The notes beneath the pieces were generated by a model. It saw only the letters and a program-made list of their open reading frames with translations, made no database searches and had not been told where the DNA came from. From AG25 sp035517615 (lineage in GTDB: Bacteria > Gemmatimonadota > Gemmatimonadetes > Gemmatimonadales > GWC2-71-9): a DNA stretch of 64,000 nt. Of this stretch, positions 61,245-64,000 are shown in pieces. The stretch lies in assembly GCA_035517615.1 (NCBI GenBank), contig DATIYM010000001.1, forward strand, positions 19,789-83,788. Direction: 5' to 3'. The position numbers were made by a program, and so were the translations under genes. Positions within the stretch are counted from its first letter, which is position 1, and each line of letters begins with the position of its first letter.

Positions 61245-62000
61245 GTGTTGGACTTGGGCACGCGACACGCGATCGTCTTGGTGTGGCTGGGCGCTGCGCC
61301 GCTCCTTCGGGCGCAGGCCCCCGACTCGTTTCGGGTGGCCAATCCCGAACGTCCGACGTTCGCCACACACGCCTACGCGGTGGCCCCCCGCTATCTGGAG
61401 CTCGAGCAGGGAATCCGGGCGCAGGGTGAAAAGGAGCTGCGCGATGAGACGGCGTGGGACGAGAACGTCAAATATGGTCTCGTCCGCAACGTGCAGCTGG
61501 CGCTTTCCGCCCCGTTGTATGATCGCACGGGCGCCGGAACGAGCGAGGGTGATCTCCAGGTCACGCTCAAGTTGCATCGCGATTTGTCCCCGCACGTCGC
61601 GGCCGCGCTCGTGCCGAGCATTACGCTCCCGACGGGGAACAGCGCGGAAGGTCATGGAGCCGGGGAGGCGGAGGGCGGCGTGCTGGCCGTGGTGAGCGCG
61701 GATCTTCCCAAAAATTTTCATGTCGATGTGAATCTCGGACCGACCGGGATTGGAGGCGGGGTGCCGCAGTGGTTTCACTCGCTCTCGGCGTCGTGGCAGG
61801 TCGATCGCTGCACGATCGAGGGAGAGTGGTACGGGTTCACGGCGGGCAATGGCGCGGATGCGAGTTGGGGCGTGTTGGGCGCGCTCGCCATTCGACTCGC
61901 GTATTGGGCGGTGCTCGATGTCGGCGGGAGTATCGGCTATTGGCGCGAAACGCCGGACATCGCGCTTCTCGGGCTGACGGTGAATGTCGGAAGGCTGTGA
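61245..62000 (+). CDS. outer-membrane beta-barrel protein (transporter-like)
   Basis: 251 residues. Signal peptide (VLVWLGAAPLLRAQ) then alternating beta strands with aromatic girdle residues (VAPRYLELEQGI, FHVDVNLGPTGI, IEGEWYGFTAG, GYWRETPDIALLGL). It is probably an outer-membrane channel of the MetA/phenol-degradation-type transporter family. GTG 61245 is the chosen start, 11 nt after the receptor stop. Confidence 0.6.
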   Translation: MLDLGTRHAIVLVWLGAAPLLRAQAPDSFRVANPERPTFATHAYAVAPRYLELEQGIRAQGEKELRDETAWDENVKYGLVRNVQLALSAPLYDRTGAGTSEGDLQVTLKLHRDLSPHVAAALVPSITLPTGNSAEGHGAGEAEGGVLAVVSADLPKNFHVDVNLGPTGIGGGVPQWFHSLSASWQVDRCTIEGEWYGFTAGNGADASWGVLGALAIRLAYWAVLDVGGSIGYWRETPDIALLGLTVNVGRL

Positions 62001-62009
62001 GCCAATCCC

Positions 62010-62032
62010 CTATGTTGCAGTCGGCAACATAG
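62010..62032. repeat. 9-bp perfect inverted repeat with 5-nt loop
   Basis: CTATGTTGC-AGTCG-GCAACATAG lies 9 nt after the stop of the beta-barrel gene. No T-run follows, so it is not a standard terminator. It lies just before the GGDEF fragment. Confidence 0.7.
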
Positions 62033-62070
62033 CCACGCCAACGCTAGTTTCGGTTGTGACTGCCCGCATG

Positions 62071-62315
62071 GACTATCCCGTTTCGCTCCTCATGCTCGAC
62101 CTCGATCGGTTCCAGGACATCAACGACCTGGGCACGCCACGGGCGACCAGCTCCTCACCTGGGTGGCGTTGGTACTCCGCGATATCTCGGGAGACCAGGG
62201 ACTCCCGATTCGTTTCGGGGGAGACGAGTTCATCGTGTTGCTGCCGCGCACCGACGAGCGGGGCGCGCGCGACATGGCGGCGCGTGTGCTCCAGCGACTG
62301 GGATGCCCGTGTTGA
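62071..62315 (+). pseudogene. frameshifted, truncated GGDEF domain
   Basis: The first part reads MDYPVSLLMLDLDRFQDIND in one frame. A deletion of a few bases around 62127-62133 then moves the rest to another frame, where GHATGDQLLTWVALVLRD and RFGGDEFIVLLPRTDERG are clear. The N-terminal domain of any parent is gone and the end is cut at 62315. The GGDEF active-site motif itself is intact but cannot be translated with the first half. It is the remnant of a diguanylate cyclase, just upstream of the rRNA promoter. Confidence 0.75.
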
Positions 62316-62335
62316 ACGCGGCAGAAGCGCGCCAC

Positions 62336-62365
62336 TTGACGCGGGTCTGCTCACCGGGTTAGCAT
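62336..62365 (+). promoter_or_regulatory. rRNA operon promoter
   Basis: TTGACG (62336-62341), an 18-bp spacer and TAGCAT (62360-62365), about 180 nt before the 16S start. Confidence 0.5.
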
Positions 62366-62373
62366 AAAAGTCT

Positions 62374-62394
62374 GCGCCAAAAATTTTCTGGCGC
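62374..62394 (+). promoter_or_regulatory. leader hairpin
   Basis: GCGCCA / TGGCGC inverted repeat with an A/T-rich loop, located directly before the boxA in the rRNA leader. It may be boxB-like or part of the leader structure. Confidence 0.4.
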
Positions 62395-62396
62395 TC

Positions 62397-62408
62397 GGCT
62401 CTTTTACA
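62397..62408 (+). promoter_or_regulatory. boxA antitermination site in the rRNA leader
   Basis: GGCTCTTTTACA matches the boxA consensus TGCTCTTTAACA at 10 of 12 positions. It would bind NusB-S10 with NusA (19869) to allow processive rRNA transcription. Confidence 0.65.
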
Positions 62409-62545
62409 ATTGATGATCGAGTGTGTGGAGTGCGGCCCCGATTGAACGGTGCGCGGTCAGACGCGCGCCGCGAGGGGTTTAACTCTGACGTGATTCGGAC
62501 GACAGGTACAACAGTCGTTCGTTGAGCTGTTCGAATTCTCATTAC

Positions 62546-64000
<1,455 letters not shown>

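Overview
The window is a GC-rich chromosomal segment of a diderm (Gram-negative) bacterium. Envelope genes support this: LptE-like and LolB-like lipoproteins, LpxH, heptose adenylyltransferase, TonB with a TonB-dependent receptor, and outer-membrane beta-barrels. The right end is a 16S rRNA gene cut by the window edge. From the 16S sequence and the gene style (TonB receptor with Gly-rich linker, metalloprotease/propeller/barrel protein, dense 1-4 nt gene overlaps, GatCAB) my best guess is Gemmatimonadota; this is inference, not a database result.

Layout: (a) 1-6100: end of an HD-GYP protein, a HEAT-repeat protein, a membrane Ser/Thr kinase, and a leftward operon roadblock/LC7 - response regulator - mannose-1-phosphate guanylyltransferase - GlmU-like sugar nucleotide enzyme. 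(b) 6.1-17 kb: a rightward run serS - histidine kinase - pcrA - gatC - gatA - gatB, facing a leftward zinc phospholipase C, a small membrane protein and a polytopic membrane protein. (c) 17-32 kb: murA, the YfiH-type protein, then a long rightward translation and secretion run rimP-nusA-ylxQ-infB-ylxP-rbfA-truB-ribF-secD-secF-tatD-fhs-ridA with almost no intergenic space. (d) 32-44.5 kb: tonB-like gene, a selenocysteine tRNA, DUF4097, a diacylglycerol-kinase-type lipid kinase, lpxH, a thioesterase, a HEAT-cyclophilin fusion, a metalloprotease/propeller/barrel protein, outer-membrane lipoproteins, rfaE2 and rdgB. (e) 44.5-49 kb: a PQQ alcohol dehydrogenase with a lanthanide-type Asp, its cytochrome c, a secreted metalloprotease and panD. 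(f) 49-62 kb: tRNA-Pro, glycosyltransferases, a cupredoxin, a FecR/DUF6600 protein, tRNA-Arg, a family of three small secreted Gly-rich proteins around a DinB-like gene, a TonB-dependent receptor with a helical tail, and an outer-membrane protein. (g) 62-64 kb: a decayed GGDEF fragment, an rRNA promoter and boxA, and 16S rRNA.

Two genome-wide habits show through. First, several promoters read TTGACN-N17/18-TANNTT and stand only 7-9 nt before the start codon, which implies leaderless mRNAs. Second, several genes make sense only if they start at CTG, two of them in CTGA stop/start overlaps equivalent to the common ATGA and GTGA overlaps here. I see no CRISPR array, no complete insertion sequence and no prophage.
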